A stretch of DNA of 46,727 nt from Sulfitobacter sp. (GCA_029252045.1 JAQXCD010000064.1:1-46727); one strand, 5' to 3'. Counted from the first letter of the stretch, positions 8,937 through 17,107 are shown. Translations and numbers: made by a program. Notes: generated by a model not told the origin, from the letters alone.

Positions 8937-9088
8937 TTGCGAAGTACCTTGAGGGCGACTGCGGCAATCATAAAGGCGGGCAGGGCGATGAGCATGACCG
9001 TGGGGCCGCCCGACCAGAGCAGCCAGAGCGTTAAAGCGGCGGCAAAGATGACTGCAGCAAGCAATATGATGAAAGGCAATGGCGGCAT
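8933..9088 (-). CDS. Small membrane peptide (51 residues) in the corrinoid/DUF1638 operon
   Basis: From ATG at 9088 to TGA at 8935-8933 there is an open frame of 51 residues. It begins MPPLPFIILLAAVIFAAAL and is almost entirely hydrophobic, with two probable transmembrane helices (about 4-24 and 30-47) joined by WSGGPT and a positively charged end (KVLRK). A GGAG lies about ten bases before the ATG. The stop overlaps the DUF1638 start as ATGA, which strongly suggests a real translated gene. I do not recognise the family. A terminator-like hairpin at 9138-9166 separates it from the corrinoid gene, so it may have its own promoter or depend on read-through. Confidence 0.7.
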   Translation of the reverse strand: MPPLPFIILLAAVIFAAALTLWLLWSGGPTVMLIALPAFMIAAVALKVLRK

Positions 9089-9137
9089 TATGGGTAGCTC
9101 CGTTCTATAGGATCAAGATAGGGGCAGCGGGGCTACG

Positions 9138-9166
9138 AAAAAAGGCCCCGCATGTGCAGGGCCTTT
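9138..9166 (-). terminator. Rho-independent terminator or attenuator after the corrinoid protein gene
   Basis: On the minus strand AAAGGCCC, a loop of ten, then GGGCCTTT forms a stem (9166-9141) followed by T residues (to 9138). It lies 21 bp after the corrinoid protein stop and about 50 bp before the small membrane peptide start. It may therefore limit expression of the last two genes. Confidence 0.75.
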
Positions 9167-9186
9167 GATTTAGGGCTGTAGCAAGA

Positions 9187-9885
9187 TTAGGCGTTTGCGC
9201 TGTTGTGTTTGCGGCCGACCCATTCTTTGGCGGTCTCGACGGCAACGGCAGCATCGCGGCAGTACGCATCGGCGCCGATGGCACGGCCGAATTCTTCATT
9301 CAGGGGCGCGCCGCCGACCAGAACGATATAGTCATCTCGGATGCCTTGCTCGACCATCGTGTCGATCACCACTTTCATATAGGGCATTGTGGTGGTCAGC
9401 AGGGCAGACATGCCGAGGATATCGGGGCCTTCTTTTTCCATGGCTTCCAGATAGGCTTCAACCGAGTTGTTTATGCCAAGATCCACGACTTCGAAGCCTG
9501 CACCTTCCATCATCATGCCAACAAGGTTTTTGCCGATGTCGTGGATGTCGCCTTTGACGGTGCCGATGACCATTTTGCCGACGCGCGGTGCGCCGGTTTC
9601 GGCCAGCAGTGGCTTGAGGATAAACATCCCACCTTTCATGGCGTTGGCGGCCAGAAGTACTTCGGGCACAAACAGGATGCCGTCGCGGAAATCGGCGCCG
9701 ACAATGGTCATGCCGCCGACAAGTGCTTTGGTAAGCACGTCGTAGGGGGCCCAACCGCGTGCGATCAGGATGTTCACGGCCTCTTCGATCTCTTCTTTGA
9801 GACCATCATAGAGATCGTCGAACATTTGCTGCACTAGTTCTTCGTCGTCGAGTTCCGACAGAATGATATCGCCTTCGTCAGACAT
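9187..9885 (-). CDS. Corrinoid (methylcobalamin) protein of the split methionine synthase
   Basis: The product is 232 residues: an N-terminal helical cap domain (about 10-95), then a B12-binding Rossmann domain. The cobalt-ligand signature GDIHDIGKNL has H115 as the lower axial ligand, followed by GFEVVDLG and the SALLTTTMPYMK and VLVGGAPLN segments. This is the MtbC/MetH cobalamin-module type. The neighbour bmt supplies a zinc-dependent homocysteine-methylating domain, so this protein probably carries the methyl group between domains that are fused in MetH. The folate-binding and reactivation parts are not in this window. The ATG at 9885 follows AAGGGAAGC. Confidence 0.93.
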   Translation of the reverse strand: MSDEGDIILSELDDEELVQQMFDDLYDGLKEEIEEAVNILIARGWAPYDVLTKALVGGMTIVGADFRDGILFVPEVLLAANAMKGGMFILKPLLAETGAPRVGKMVIGTVKGDIHDIGKNLVGMMMEGAGFEVVDLGINNSVEAYLEAMEKEGPDILGMSALLTTTMPYMKVVIDTMVEQGIRDDYIVLVGGAPLNEEFGRAIGADAYCRDAAVAVETAKEWVGRKHNSANA

Positions 9886-9989
9886 GAGCTTCCCTTTTCT
9901 TGGCGGACGGTGGTCCGTGGTTTTGTTTGTTTTGTCAGACCTTGGTGAAAATACTGTGGCATTTGCGACCTACCGAAAGCGAGCCGCGA

Positions 9990-10014
9990 CTCCGGCGCAT
10001 GGAATGCACCAGAG
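9990..10014 (-). other. Intercistronic RNA hairpin between bmt and the corrinoid gene
   Basis: On the minus-strand transcript, CTCTGGTGCAT and ATGCGCCGGAG (10014-9990) pair over 11 positions, two of them G-U, around a three-base loop. It sits 24 bp after the bmt stop and about 105 bp before the corrinoid start. There is no T tail, so it is more likely an mRNA-stability or processing hairpin than a terminator. Role inferred. Confidence 0.5.
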
Positions 10015-10038
10015 TTTGCCTGAGAAACCGCCTGAGGC

Positions 10039-11052
10039 TTAGCTGCGGCGGCGGCCACGGCGCGGGGCGCGTGTGGGGCCTTCGCCATCGGTGCCGTCGC
10101 TTTGGGACGAAAACGCACCAAGTGCTGCGGTGATTTCTTCCAGCTCGGGGGCGGACCCTTTGGGTGTTGTGTCCAGGGCTTCGCGCATCTTTTCCAGATG
10201 GCTGGGCATGGTGCCACAGCAGCCACCGATGATTTGCGCGCCGCAATTGCGCGCCATCACCGCATATGTCGCCATCAGCTCTGGTGTGCCGTCATAGTGG
10301 ATGTGGCCTTCGTGGTATTTCGGGATGCCGGCGTTGCCTTTGGCGACGATCGGCGTTTTGCTGCCAGTTGCGGCAAACCCCAAGACGGTACGCAGCAAAT
10401 CCGAGGCTCCTGTACCGCAGTTGGCGCCAAAGGCCAGCGGCGCGTTGTCCATTTCTTCGATCATTTCCGCCATCGCAGCCGAGGTCATGCCCATCATGGT
10501 GCGGCCGGCGGTGTCAAAGCTCATCGTGCCGACCCAGGGCAGGCCTGCTAGCTTGAAGCCTTCGGCGGCGGCGCGGTATTCTTCGGGCGCCGAGATCGTC
10601 TCGAGCCAGCCGATGTCAGCGCCGCCTGCTTTGAGGCCGTCCGCTGTTTCGTGGAACATCTCGACGGCGTGCGCGTGGGTCAGGGCGCCGACCGGCTCCA
10701 TGATCTCTCCGGTTGGGCCTACTGATCCTGCGACAATCACTTTGCGACCTGCAGTATCGGCGACTTCGCGGGCCAGCTCGGCTGCGACACGGCTTAACTC
10801 ATGGGCGCGTTTGTGGGCGTTATGCAACTTGAGGCGGGAGGCGTTGGCGCCAAAGCTGTTGGTCAGGAACAGATCGGAGCCCGCGTTCACAGCGCCGCGG
10901 TAGAGTGTGAGGATATTCTGCGGTTTGTCGGTGTTCCAGAACTCTGGCGGCTCGCCGGATTCAAGCCCCATGTTGAACAGGTTGGTGCCGGTTGCACCAT
11001 CGGCCAGAAGATAGCCTTTTTTAGCCAGAAGACCGGTCAGGGGATTTGTCAT
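10039..11052 (-). CDS. bmt: Betaine/homocysteine S-methyltransferase-type protein (zinc-dependent homocysteine methyltransferase domain)
   Basis: The product is 337 residues, a TIM-barrel homocysteine methyltransferase. The N-terminal LLADGATGTNLF motif is followed by the zinc cysteines in FGANCGTG (C212) and IIGGCCGT (C278, C279), as in BHMT and the MetH homocysteine domain. The Arg-rich end (RRGRRRS) is a poorly conserved tail. Because a corrinoid protein follows in the same operon, the methyl donor may be methylcobalamin rather than betaine; sequence alone does not settle this. The leader holds a hairpin and inverted repeats (11073-11137). Confidence 0.92.
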   Translation of the reverse strand: MTNPLTGLLAKKGYLLADGATGTNLFNMGLESGEPPEFWNTDKPQNILTLYRGAVNAGSDLFLTNSFGANASRLKLHNAHKRAHELSRVAAELAREVADTAGRKVIVAGSVGPTGEIMEPVGALTHAHAVEMFHETADGLKAGGADIGWLETISAPEEYRAAAEGFKLAGLPWVGTMSFDTAGRTMMGMTSAAMAEMIEEMDNAPLAFGANCGTGASDLLRTVLGFAATGSKTPIVAKGNAGIPKYHEGHIHYDGTPELMATYAVMARNCGAQIIGGCCGTMPSHLEKMREALDTTPKGSAPELEEITAALGAFSSQSDGTDGEGPTRAPRRGRRRS

Positions 11053-11072
11053 GGATTGTGCTCCGCAGATGA

Positions 11073-11103
11073 GAATTCCCGCTCATTTCATGAGGCGGAA
11101 TTC
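11073..11103 (-). promoter_or_regulatory. Strong hairpin in the bmt leader
   Basis: GAATTCCCGCTCAT and ATGAGGCGGAATTC form a near-perfect inverted repeat (12 of 14 positions) around a three-base loop. It ends about 20 bp before the bmt ATG, directly next to the GGAG ribosome binding site. As RNA it could occlude translation, and as DNA it could be a dimeric operator. It does not fit the SAM-II, SAM/SAH or SAH riboswitch patterns I know. Role inferred. Confidence 0.55.
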
Positions 11104-11111
11104 AAGACAAG

Positions 11112-11137
11112 TTCATAATCTTCATCAAGTTTATGAA
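11112..11137. promoter_or_regulatory. Inverted repeats upstream of bmt, candidate operator
   Basis: TTCATAA (11112-11118) is matched by TTATGAA (11131-11137), and TTCAT (11121-11125) also pairs with ATGAA (11133-11137). This symmetric AT-rich site lies in the bmt-purC divergent region about 60-85 bp from the bmt start. A methionine-pathway regulator such as an ArsR-type SahR or a LysR-type MetR is plausible, but I cannot match a published motif from memory. Confidence 0.4.
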
Positions 11138-11311
11138 TTGTCCGGGAGTTAGTGGTTCGGTGTGGTCGAATTCCGTGCGATTTTTAACACCGCTCCTGTC
11201 GGCTGAACATCGGTAAAGTAGGATGCTTGCAGCACAAGCCGCTGTGCACTAAGAGGAAGACCAACAGGGCGGCGGGACTCCCCCGCGCCTACGCAAGTAC
11301 AGGGGACGCCG

Positions 11312-12073
11312 ATGGCCCGCCGCAAGAAAATCTACGAAGGCAAAGCAAAGATTCTCTATGAAGGCCCAGAGCCGGGGACGATTGTCCAGTATTTCAAGGA
11401 TGACGCCACTGCGTTCAACGCGCAGAAGAAAGACGTAATCGACGGCAAGGGTGCGCTGAATAACCTGTTGTCGGAGTATTTCATGAGCGGTCTCAACCAG
11501 ATCGGGGTGCCCACGCATTTCATCAAGCGCCTCAATATGCGCGAGCAGTTGGTGCGTCAGGTCGAGATTATTCCGCTGGAAGTGATTGTGCGCAACTACG
11601 CGGCGGGCACCATGTCCAAGCGTCTGGGAATCGAAGAGGGCACGCAGTTGCCGCGCCCGATTGTCGAATATTGCTACAAAGACGATTCTCTCGGTGATCC
11701 TTTGGTGACCGAAGAGCATATCGCGGCATTTGGTTGGGCCACCCAGCAGGACATGGACGATATTCTGAGCCTCGCTCTGCGGGTGAATGATTTCATGTCC
11801 GGCGTTATGTACGGTGTCGGCATCAAGCTGGTGGATTTCAAGATCGAGATCGGCCGCGTCTACGACGGTGATTTCCAACGCCTGATTGTGGCGGACGAGA
11901 TTTCACCTGACAGCTGCCGGTTGTGGGACATCGAGACAGGCCGTCATCTGGATAAGGATGTGTTCCGCCGTGATCTGGGTTCGCTCACCGATGCTTATAC
12001 AGAAGTGGCGATGCGGTTGGGCGTGATGCCGAAAACCTCAACGCCTGTGACCAAGCCGACCCTCATCAACTAA
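11312..12073 (+). CDS. purC: Phosphoribosylaminoimidazole-succinocarboxamide (SAICAR) synthase
   Basis: PurC ligates CAIR and aspartate using ATP in purine synthesis. The product is 253 residues with the N-terminal [14 protein letters not shown] nucleotide loop, the [12 protein letters not shown] motif, [12 protein letters not shown] and [14 protein letters not shown], all signatures of the family. It heads a purC-purS-purQ run and is divergent from bmt, with 259 bp between them. ATG start at 11312. Confidence 0.97.
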   Translation: MARRKKIYEGKAKILYEGPEPGTIVQYFKDDATAFNAQKKDVIDGKGALNNLLSEYFMSGLNQIGVPTHFIKRLNMREQLVRQVEIIPLEVIVRNYAAGTMSKRLGIEEGTQLPRPIVEYCYKDDSLGDPLVTEEHIAAFGWATQQDMDDILSLALRVNDFMSGVMYGVGIKLVDFKIEIGRVYDGDFQRLIVADEISPDSCRLWDIETGRHLDKDVFRRDLGSLTDAYTEVAMRLGVMPKTSTPVTKPTLIN

Positions 12074-12124
12074 CGCAAAGCGCGGATTGAGTTTTAAGGC
12101 ACAATAAATAAGAAGGACGAGCCC

Positions 12125-12355
12125 ATGAAAGCACGGGTGCATGTGATGTTGAAGACTGGCGTACTGGACCCGCAGGGCGAGGCCGTGCGCCACGCTTTGG
12201 GGGCTATGGGCTTTGACGGCGTTCAGGGCGTGCGGCAGGGCAAGGTGATCGAGCTGGATCTGGCTGAGGGCGCCACACAGGCAGACGTCGAGCAGATGTG
12301 CGAGAAGCTGTTGGCGAACACAGTGATCGAGAGTTACACGGTGGAGATGGCCTGA
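12125..12355 (+). CDS. purS: Phosphoribosylformylglycinamidine synthase, PurS subunit
   Basis: PurS is the small structural subunit that joins PurL and PurQ to make FGAM from FGAR. The product is 76 residues with the typical start ([20 protein letters not shown]) and an alternating beta-alpha pattern. AAGGA lies just before the ATG. Its TGA shares one base with the purQ ATG (TGATG at 12353-12357). purL is not in the window. Confidence 0.96.
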   Translation: MKARVHVMLKTGVLDPQGEAVRHALGAMGFDGVQGVRQGKVIELDLAEGATQADVEQMCEKLLANTVIESYTVEMA

Positions 12356-13023
12356 TGCGCGCTGCTGTAGTTGTATTCCCTGGATCGAATTGTGACCGTG
12401 ATCTGGCTGTTGCCTTTGAGCAGGCCGGTGCGGAAGTCACCATGGTCTGGCACAAGGACAGCGAGCTGCCAGAAGGCATTGATATCGTTGGTATCCCCGG
12501 CGGTTTCTCTTATGGCGATTATCTGCGCTGTGGTGCGATTGCAGCCAATTCCCCGATCTGCAAATCTGTGGCGGCCCATGCGGCGCGCGGCGGCTATGTG
12601 ATGGGTGTTTGCAACGGGTTTCAGGTGTTGACTGAAACAGGCATGTTGCCCGGTGCGCTGCTGCGGAATGCTGGATTGAAGTATATTTGCAAGACTGTCG
12701 GTTTAAAGGTTGCCACGCAAGCTTCCGACTTCACGGCGGGCTATGCTAAGGGCGATGTGATCGACATTCCGATTGCGCACCATGACGGCAATTACTTTGC
12801 GGATGCCGAGACCATTGCGGCCCTCAAGGGCGAGGACCGGATTGCGTTTTCCTATACCGACAACCCCAACGGTGCGATTGCGGATATCGCAGGTATCCTG
12901 TCAGAGAACCGGCGCGTGCTGGGGATGATGCCGCACCCCGAGCGGGCGGCGGATGCGGGACATGGTGGCACCGACGGGGTGGCGCTCTTCCGCGCATTGG
13001 CGGGGGCACTTGCCACAGCCTGA
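12355..13023 (+). CDS. purQ: Phosphoribosylformylglycinamidine synthase, glutaminase subunit PurQ
   Basis: PurQ hydrolyses glutamine to supply ammonia to PurL. The product is 222 residues, a class I glutamine amidotransferase with the nucleophile Cys in GVCNGFQVL (near residue 84) and the His/Glu pair in [10 protein letters not shown]. The N-terminal [13 protein letters not shown] is characteristic. The frame stays open further upstream to 12298, but the ATG at 12355, coupled to the purS stop, is the real start. Confidence 0.96.
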   Translation: MRAAVVVFPGSNCDRDLAVAFEQAGAEVTMVWHKDSELPEGIDIVGIPGGFSYGDYLRCGAIAANSPICKSVAAHAARGGYVMGVCNGFQVLTETGMLPGALLRNAGLKYICKTVGLKVATQASDFTAGYAKGDVIDIPIAHHDGNYFADAETIAALKGEDRIAFSYTDNPNGAIADIAGILSENRRVLGMMPHPERAADAGHGGTDGVALFRALAGALATA

Positions 13024-13058
13024 CTTGAGCACGCGCGCCCCTGTGGTAATGTGCGGAC

Positions 13059-14828
13059 ATGGACAAAGACAGCAGCGTGACAAACCCACCATGGCAACCC
13101 GCTGCAATCAGTTGGCGGGTGCGCATCGCGTTGTTTGTGATGTTGATTTTTGCCATTGCGGTGATTTCTGTCACGAACCGTCTGCTGACAGACCGTTTCA
13201 CCGAGAGTACGCGCAACCGTGCCGAGTTGCGGATCGCGCTCTATGGTGGTAACCTGCTGGCCGAGTTGCGGCAGAACGCAATTGTGCCGCAACTATTGGG
13301 CCGCGACCCCACGCTGATTGCGGCGCTTGAGAGTGCGGATTATTCGCTCTCGACCCAGCGGTTGATTTCCTTTGTCGAAGAAATTGGGGCGGCGTCTTTG
13401 ATGTTGCTGGATATGGACGGGCGCACGGTTGCGGCCACGGACCGGAACCGGATCGGCGCGCAGCACAGGGCGGAGGCCTATTTTGTTGATGCGATCCGTT
13501 CGAATTCGACAATTTTCAGTGTGATACGGCAGGAAAGTGCGGGCTACCGCTTTTTCTATTCGCGCCGCATCCAGAACGGCGGCACCACGGTGGGTGTGAT
13601 CGCGGTCGAAGTGGACCTCAAGAAGTTCGAGCGCGCCTGGGCTGGTATTTCGGATGCGGTGATTGTGACCAACAGCAGTGGTGAAATCCTGCTGGCGACC
13701 GAGCCGCGTTGGCGCGGCAAAACCGAAGCCGACGCGCTGGACAACCAGACACCGCAAAGTGCCATCGAACGGGCCATTCAGGCGACGGCGGATTGGACCG
13801 CGCTGCCGCCTGATGCCTATCTGCGCGGCGAGGCGGTGATGCGTCTGGATGCACGGGTGAATTTCCGCGGCTGGAAGATGGTGAGCTATACGACTTACGC
13901 CTCTGTGCGAGAACGGGTGAACGGGGTTCTGGCACTGGAAGTCATGGGCTTTGCGATTCTTCTGGCGCTGGCTTTCTACTTCCTCAGCCGCCGGACGGCG
14001 GGACGGGCGGCGATCTTCCAGCGCGAGTCGGCGGAGCTTCGCTCATTGAACGCCGCCCTCCAGCGCGAAATCGCCGAGCGGAAACGTGTGCAAGAAACGC
14101 TGGCAGTGGCCGAGCAGACGCTGGAGCAGTCCAGCAAACTGGCCGCTTTGGGAGAAATGTCAGCGGCGGTAAGTCACGAATTGAACCAGCCGCTGGCCGC
14201 CATGAAAACCTATCTGGCGGGCGCGCGCCTGTTGTTGATGCGCAACCGGCCCGATGAGGCGCTGAGTGCGTTTGGCCGGATCGACGATCTGATCGAGCGG
14301 ATGGGCGCCATCACGCGGCAGCTGAAATCCTATGCCCGTAAGGGCCAAGAGACGTTTACGCCGGTTAATATGGCTGATGCGCTGGCATCGTCCCTGTCGA
14401 TGATGGAGCCGCAGTTGCGCCAGCGTCAGGTCCAGATCGGGCGCATTCTGCCGGACACGCCGGTCTATACTTTGGGAGACCGGATGCGGATCGAGCAGGT
14501 TTTGGTGAACCTGTTGCGCAACGCGCTGGACGCCACCAAGTCCGAGCGGAACCCGAAGGTCGAGATTATTTTGAGCGCCGGAGAGACAGCAACCCTGACC
14601 GTGCGTGACAACGGTCCCGGGATTGAGGACTTGGATGCGCTGTTCGAGCCATTCTATACAACCAAACAGCCCGGCGACGGGGTCGGCCTTGGTCTTGCGA
14701 TCTCCTCGGGGATTGTGGCCGACTTGGGCGGGCGGCTGACAGCGCGCAACGGGCAGGCTGGTGGCGCGGTCTTTGAGATGCAATTGCCGATATACGACGG
14801 CTCAAAAGAAAGACAGGCGGCGGAGTAA
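13059..14828 (+). CDS. dctB: C4-dicarboxylate transport sensor kinase DctB
   Basis: The product is 589 residues. A first transmembrane helix at about 22-43 is followed by a large periplasmic double-PDC (Cache-like) sensor region to about 290, then a second helix near 294-312. The cytoplasmic part has a coiled coil, then the H-box AAVSHELNQPLAAMKTYL (H373) and an ATPase domain with NLLRNALDAT, DNGPGI and GVGLGLAIS. This matches DctB, which senses succinate/malate/fumarate and phosphorylates DctD. dctD follows after 3 bp. The dctPQM or dctA transporter genes usually found nearby are not in the window. Confidence 0.9.
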   Translation: MDKDSSVTNPPWQPAAISWRVRIALFVMLIFAIAVISVTNRLLTDRFTESTRNRAELRIALYGGNLLAELRQNAIVPQLLGRDPTLIAALESADYSLSTQRLISFVEEIGAASLMLLDMDGRTVAATDRNRIGAQHRAEAYFVDAIRSNSTIFSVIRQESAGYRFFYSRRIQNGGTTVGVIAVEVDLKKFERAWAGISDAVIVTNSSGEILLATEPRWRGKTEADALDNQTPQSAIERAIQATADWTALPPDAYLRGEAVMRLDARVNFRGWKMVSYTTYASVRERVNGVLALEVMGFAILLALAFYFLSRRTAGRAAIFQRESAELRSLNAALQREIAERKRVQETLAVAEQTLEQSSKLAALGEMSAAVSHELNQPLAAMKTYLAGARLLLMRNRPDEALSAFGRIDDLIERMGAITRQLKSYARKGQETFTPVNMADALASSLSMMEPQLRQRQVQIGRILPDTPVYTLGDRMRIEQVLVNLLRNALDATKSERNPKVEIILSAGETATLTVRDNGPGIEDLDALFEPFYTTKQPGDGVGLGLAISSGIVADLGGRLTARNGQAGGAVFEMQLPIYDGSKERQAAE

Positions 14829-14831
14829 AGT

Positions 14832-16166
14832 ATGGCACAGGCGATGAAAATTGCGATTGTCGATGATGAAAAAGACATGCGTCAGTCGATCAGCCAGTGG
14901 CTGGCCCTGTCGGGCTATGACACCGAGACATTTGCCAGCGCGGAAGAGGCGCTCAAGGTTCTGGGGCCGGATTATCCCGGGATTGTGATTTCGGACATCA
15001 AGATGCCGGGCATGGACGGGATGCAATTTCTGAAAAAGCTGATGGGATCGGACAGCGCGCTGCCGGTTATTATGATTACAGGCCACGGCGATGTGCCCAT
15101 GGCTGTTGAGGCGATGCGGGTGGGCGCCTACGACTTTTTGGAAAAGCCGTTCAATCCTGACCGGATGTCCGAGCTGGCCAAGAAGGCTACTGCCACGCGC
15201 CGGTTGGTGATGGACAACCGTCTGCTGCGCCGCGAGTTGAGCGATGGTGGCCAGTTGATGAAAAAGCTGATCGGGCAAAGCCCTGTGATAGACCGCTTGC
15301 GCGAGGATATTCTTGATCTGGGGCAGGCCGACGGTCACGTTCTGATTGATGGCGAAACGGGTACAGGTAAGACGCTGGTGGCACATGCCTTGCATGCCGT
15401 AGGCAGTCGCGCAGGCAAAAAATTCGTGCTGGTGAGTGCAAGCGCCTATGAGGGCGAAGCCCTGAGCAAGCGTTTGTTCGGCCCGATGCAACCCGAAGAC
15501 GGGCAACTGCCCGCGATTGAGGAAGCGCGTGGCGGCACATTGGTGCTGGAAGATATCGAAGCGCTGTCCGAGCCTTTGCAGGCGCGGCTGCTGGCGGTGA
15601 TCAACGAGCAGGGCACCCCGGCCGAGACACGGATTGTGGCGATCTCGAACCTGCAAGAGGCGGGGCGTACGTCGGAAGACGTTTTGCGGTCCGATCTGTT
15701 CTACCGTCTGGCGGCGTTGCGGATCACTGTGCCGCCACTGCGCCAACGCGGCGAGGACATTCTGACGCTGTTCACCCGCCTGAGTGATCAGTTCGCCGAG
15801 GAATACGGCTGTGATGCGCCGCAAGTGACGGCACAAGAGGCGGCCCAGTTGTTACAAGCGCCTTGGCCGGGCAACGTGCGCCAGTTGATCAATGTAGCGG
15901 AGCGTGCTGTCCTGCAATCGCGCCGCGGCTCTGGCACCATTGCGTCCCTGTTGATGTCAGATCATGACGAGATGCAGCCGGTTATGACCACCGAGGGCAA
16001 GCCGCTGAAGGAATATGTGGAAGCTTTCGAGCGGATGTTGATTGATAACACCATGCGCCGTCACAAAGGCTCTATCGCGAGTGTGATGGACGAATTGTGC
16101 CTGCCGCGCCGCACGCTGAACGAGAAGATGGCCAAGTACAATCTATCGCGGTCAGACTACCTTTGA
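14832..16166 (+). CDS. dctD: DctD-type response regulator with degenerate sigma-54 interaction domain
   Basis: The product is 444 residues: a receiver domain (about 5-120) with phospho-acceptor D55 in ISDIKMPG, an AAA+ domain with Walker A GETGTGKT (174-181), and a C-terminal Fis-type helix-turn-helix (RRTLNEKMAKYNL). Two core elements differ from the family. The GAFTGA loop that should follow SELFGH is absent: the sequence runs RLFGPMQPEDGQ from residue 214. The Walker B acidic pair is E240-D241 instead of D-E. Without GAFTGA, contact with sigma-54 is unlikely. Rhodobacter capsulatus NtrC similarly lacks the motif and works with sigma-70 (known). Here that mode is inferred. Confidence 0.88.
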   Translation: MAQAMKIAIVDDEKDMRQSISQWLALSGYDTETFASAEEALKVLGPDYPGIVISDIKMPGMDGMQFLKKLMGSDSALPVIMITGHGDVPMAVEAMRVGAYDFLEKPFNPDRMSELAKKATATRRLVMDNRLLRRELSDGGQLMKKLIGQSPVIDRLREDILDLGQADGHVLIDGETGTGKTLVAHALHAVGSRAGKKFVLVSASAYEGEALSKRLFGPMQPEDGQLPAIEEARGGTLVLEDIEALSEPLQARLLAVINEQGTPAETRIVAISNLQEAGRTSEDVLRSDLFYRLAALRITVPPLRQRGEDILTLFTRLSDQFAEEYGCDAPQVTAQEAAQLLQAPWPGNVRQLINVAERAVLQSRRGSGTIASLLMSDHDEMQPVMTTEGKPLKEYVEAFERMLIDNTMRRHKGSIASVMDELCLPRRTLNEKMAKYNLSRSDYL

Positions 16167-16184
16167 AGTCTTGGCTATAGGCAT

Positions 16185-16215
16185 AAAAAAGGGCGCAACC
16201 GATGCGCCCTTTTTT
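16185..16215. terminator. Bidirectional terminator between dctD and the lipoprotein gene
   Basis: AAAAAA, then GGGCGCA-accga-TGCGCCC, then TTTTTT: a 7-bp GC stem with a T tail on either strand. It sits between two convergent genes and can end both. Confidence 0.9.
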
Positions 16216-16235
16216 GTATTCTCTGAGGAAAGGGC

Positions 16236-16532
16236 TCAGCCCTCGCCCATTTTATAGAGCTGTGTCGCATTACCTTCGTCATCCGTGCGGCACATCCAGC
16301 GCTGCTGGTTTGCAGGCACGTCAATGATGTACAGGTTCACTTCGACAATCGGCAGCGTTGTATTCAGCTGCGATGGTGATCCGGTCTGGGCTGTGACGGC
16401 GGCCATGCAGGTCCGGTTGGCACGCGCATCGCGGCGCACATCGGGATCGGCGTCAAATTCGGCGGGGTCACAGGCTGTCAAAGCCATGGCAGCCGCACAC
16501 AAGATGAGCGCGAGACGCGTGAAATATCGCAT
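16236..16532 (-). CDS. Small predicted lipoprotein, function unknown
   Basis: The product is 98 residues. The signal MRYFTRLALILCAAAMALTAC ends in the lipobox LTAC, giving lipidated Cys 21. The mature part has two further cysteines (RTCMAAV and RWMCRTDD) that could form a disulfide, and no known domain. It converges with dctD across the terminator. The start is the ATG at 16532, preceded by AGGAG. Upstream of it is the long rne leader region. Confidence 0.7.
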   Translation of the reverse strand: MRYFTRLALILCAAAMALTACDPAEFDADPDVRRDARANRTCMAAVTAQTGSPSQLNTTLPIVEVNLYIIDVPANQQRWMCRTDDEGNATQLYKMGEG

Positions 16533-17107
16533 ATTGTCTCCTAGTTGGCAGTAATCAGGGTGCAGACCCCGTGATTGTCTCTGGGAACCGTAATCTGAAA
16601 TGCGCGGGACGGCAACATGTCACACCATAGTTTTAGCGGGCAAAAATCTGTCCCAATTCACCGTGAATAGGAAATTTGCAGCGTCCATGTCTGATTGCCC
16701 ATTGTGTTTGCACCCCGCGTACTCTTAACTAGACGGATGGACCGGCTGCGTTACGACGCCGCACTTATGGCCCAATGATGAGTTTCGCTGCTGCCGTAGG
16801 CCATAGGCCCGCGTGGAGCAGACCGATCGTGCCGGAAACGGCAATACAGACGCTGCTGGTAATTGATGGCCCAAGCGCCGGAGATGACACAGTTTTTAAT
16901 GGATGCGCGGCACGCCCTGCACAACGGGGCTGTGATCCCGCATCGGAGAAGAACCGCGATGACGCGCGCAAACGCTGATAACAGTTTCGGGAGTGGCCCA
17001 TCGGGCCGCACCGCTGCGGCGTCACCCATCGCCCTGACAAGACACTCGGCCCAGCGTGCAGGTCCCCCCGGGAGGCCAGCGCGTTCGCGCCCGTGCAAAA
17101 GAGTACA
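16533..17107. other. Long leader/promoter region of rne
   Basis: This 575-bp region has no credible gene. Its second half has GC hairpin potential on the plus strand: GGCCCatcGGGCC near 16996-17008, CCGctgCGG near 17011-17019, and GCGCGttCGCGC close to the rne ATG. In E. coli the rne 5' leader is long and structured and mediates autoregulation. A similar role here is an inference from length, position and hairpins only. Confidence 0.45.

Noticed and set aside
9886..10038. Possible cobalamin riboswitch in front of the corrinoid gene (GCCAC... on the minus strand)
   Set aside because: Only a short fragment of the B12 box is present. The space is too short and the conserved core is absent.
9980..10040. 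CTCAGGCAAA on the minus strand before the corrinoid gene, resembling part of a glycine riboswitch
   Set aside because: The other core elements (GGAGAG-type stem and CGAAGG) are missing, and the preceding bases lie in the bmt coding end. I treat it as chance.
14802..15836. Minus-strand open frame of 344 codons opposite dctD
   Set aside because: It is rich in His, Gln and Arg, typical of antisense frames, and overlaps clear receiver and AAA+ motifs on the plus strand.
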